Below, one piece after another: positions 23,312 to 23,493 of a DNA stretch of 23,493 nucleotides (position 1 is the first letter of the stretch; each line of letters starts with the position of its first letter). The notes beneath the pieces were generated by a model, which saw only the letters and a program-made list of their open reading frames with translations, was not told the origin of the DNA and made no database searches. The position numbers and the translations under genes were made by a program. The stretch is from an uncultured Lachnospiraceae bacterium (lineage in GTDB: Bacteria > Bacillota > Clostridia > Lachnospirales > Lachnospiraceae): positions 1 to 23,493 of the forward strand of contig CADCQU010000171.1 in NCBI GenBank assembly GCA_902803635.1, written 5' to 3'.

Positions 23312-23493
23312 TTACAATACATCCGCAAAATGTACCCGCAGCCGCCGGAAAATGGACGTTCCAAGGAGGAACAGGAGGAGCGTGATGATCCAGAAGTACA
23401 GGGTCATCCCCAAATGCTCCGTAAACCACACCTTCCCATAAATCGCCTCCCGGTAACCGTTGATGACATAGTACATCGGGTTGATCTTGAAAA
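23312..23493 (-). CDS. wzm: ABC-2 type polysaccharide export permease, C-terminal end (partial, Wzm/TagG-like)
   Basis: Only the last 59 residues lie in the window; the 5' part is beyond its right edge. The fragment begins FKINPMYYVINGYREAIYGK, has one hydrophobic helix (about 31-48, YFWIITLLLFLLG) and ends RRLRVHFADVL. Both the NP...YR segment and the terminal HFADVL are highly characteristic of Wzm/TagG permeases that work with Wzt-type ATPases. It would form the membrane channel for the lipid-linked polysaccharide. The stop is TAA at 23312-23314. The assignment is strong despite the short length because the adjacent gene encodes the matching ATPase. Confidence 0.88.
   Translation of the reverse strand, partial: FKINPMYYVINGYREAIYGKVWFTEHLGMTLYFWIITLLLFLLGTSIFRRLRVHFADVL

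Larger units (their letters stand above)
1451..23416. repeat. Dispersed CAAATG/CATTTG motif (core GGCAAATGCC)
   Basis: By eye I counted about 52 copies of CAAATG or its complement. About 23 read CAAATG and 29 read CATTTG on the plus strand. About 33 are GCAAATG and 16 are the octamer GCAAATGC. A simple base-composition model (58% GC) predicts about 8 hexamers and fewer than one octamer. Examples are 2362-2367, 2372-2377, 7914-7919, 21405-21410, 21412-21417 and 22699-22704. Copies occur in every gene except the 465-residue membrane protein. Five copies lie in the LCP repeats and are not independent. Confidence 0.6.

Noticed and set aside
1..23493. tRNA, rRNA, CRISPR array, insertion sequence, prophage or origin
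   Set aside because: None of the expected signatures were seen on either strand. The only repeats are the in-frame arrays, the hairpin duplicates, the REP-like element and the dispersed hexamer.

Overview
The window holds one long block of genes, all read from the minus strand. It encodes most of the machinery for making, exporting and anchoring a cell-surface polysaccharide. The DNA is GC-rich (roughly 58-60% by eye). The LytR-CpsA-Psr (LCP) ligase, the YfhO-type membrane protein and the membrane-anchored HtrA protease point to a Gram-positive anaerobe of the Clostridia, most likely Lachnospiraceae. That placement is inferred from gene families, not proven.

Layout in transcription order (high to low coordinate): the end of an ABC-2 permease (Wzm-like, cut by the window edge); an ABC ATPase with a C-terminal Wzt-type carbohydrate-binding extension; a SAM-dependent methyltransferase; a 1164-residue protein with a kinase-like domain, a beta-rich region, a short coiled coil and two GT2 domains; a second tandem GT2 protein (821 aa); dTDP-4-dehydrorhamnose reductase (rfbD); a YfhO-family membrane protein; a second multi-span GT-C/DUF2142-like protein; a third tandem GT2 protein (601 aa); and a single-domain GT2. 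From wzt to the single-domain GT2 the gaps are at most 29 bp, or the genes overlap, so this looks like one operon. A good sigma-A-type promoter at 7247-7275 then precedes a polyprenyl glycosylphosphotransferase (chain initiation) and an LCP ligase (chain attachment). A 178-bp hairpin-rich gap follows, then a probable rhamnosyltransferase, and finally an HtrA-type protease with its own candidate promoter.

Working model: the glycosylphosphotransferase loads the first sugar on undecaprenyl phosphate, and the GT2 enzymes extend a chain that probably contains rhamnose. The methyltransferase and the kinase-like domain may cap the chain end. Wzm/Wzt would export the capped chain, YfhO and the GT-C protein may add side groups outside the membrane, and the LCP enzyme would attach the polymer to peptidoglycan. 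The order wzm-wzt-methyltransferase-kinase-coiled coil-polymerase closely resembles the wzm-wzt-wbdD-wbdA order of the E. coli O9a O-antigen system. Here the capping functions are split, and the kinase and coiled coil are fused to the polymerase. This is the most interesting biological hypothesis in the window.

A second, independent signal is the hexamer CAAATG/CATTTG (core GGCAAATGCC). I counted about 52 copies by eye where about 8 would be expected. They lie in all reading frames and both orientations, which suggests selection at the DNA level. No tRNA, rRNA, CRISPR array, insertion sequence or origin was seen, and no gene-free stretch exceeds 300 bases.
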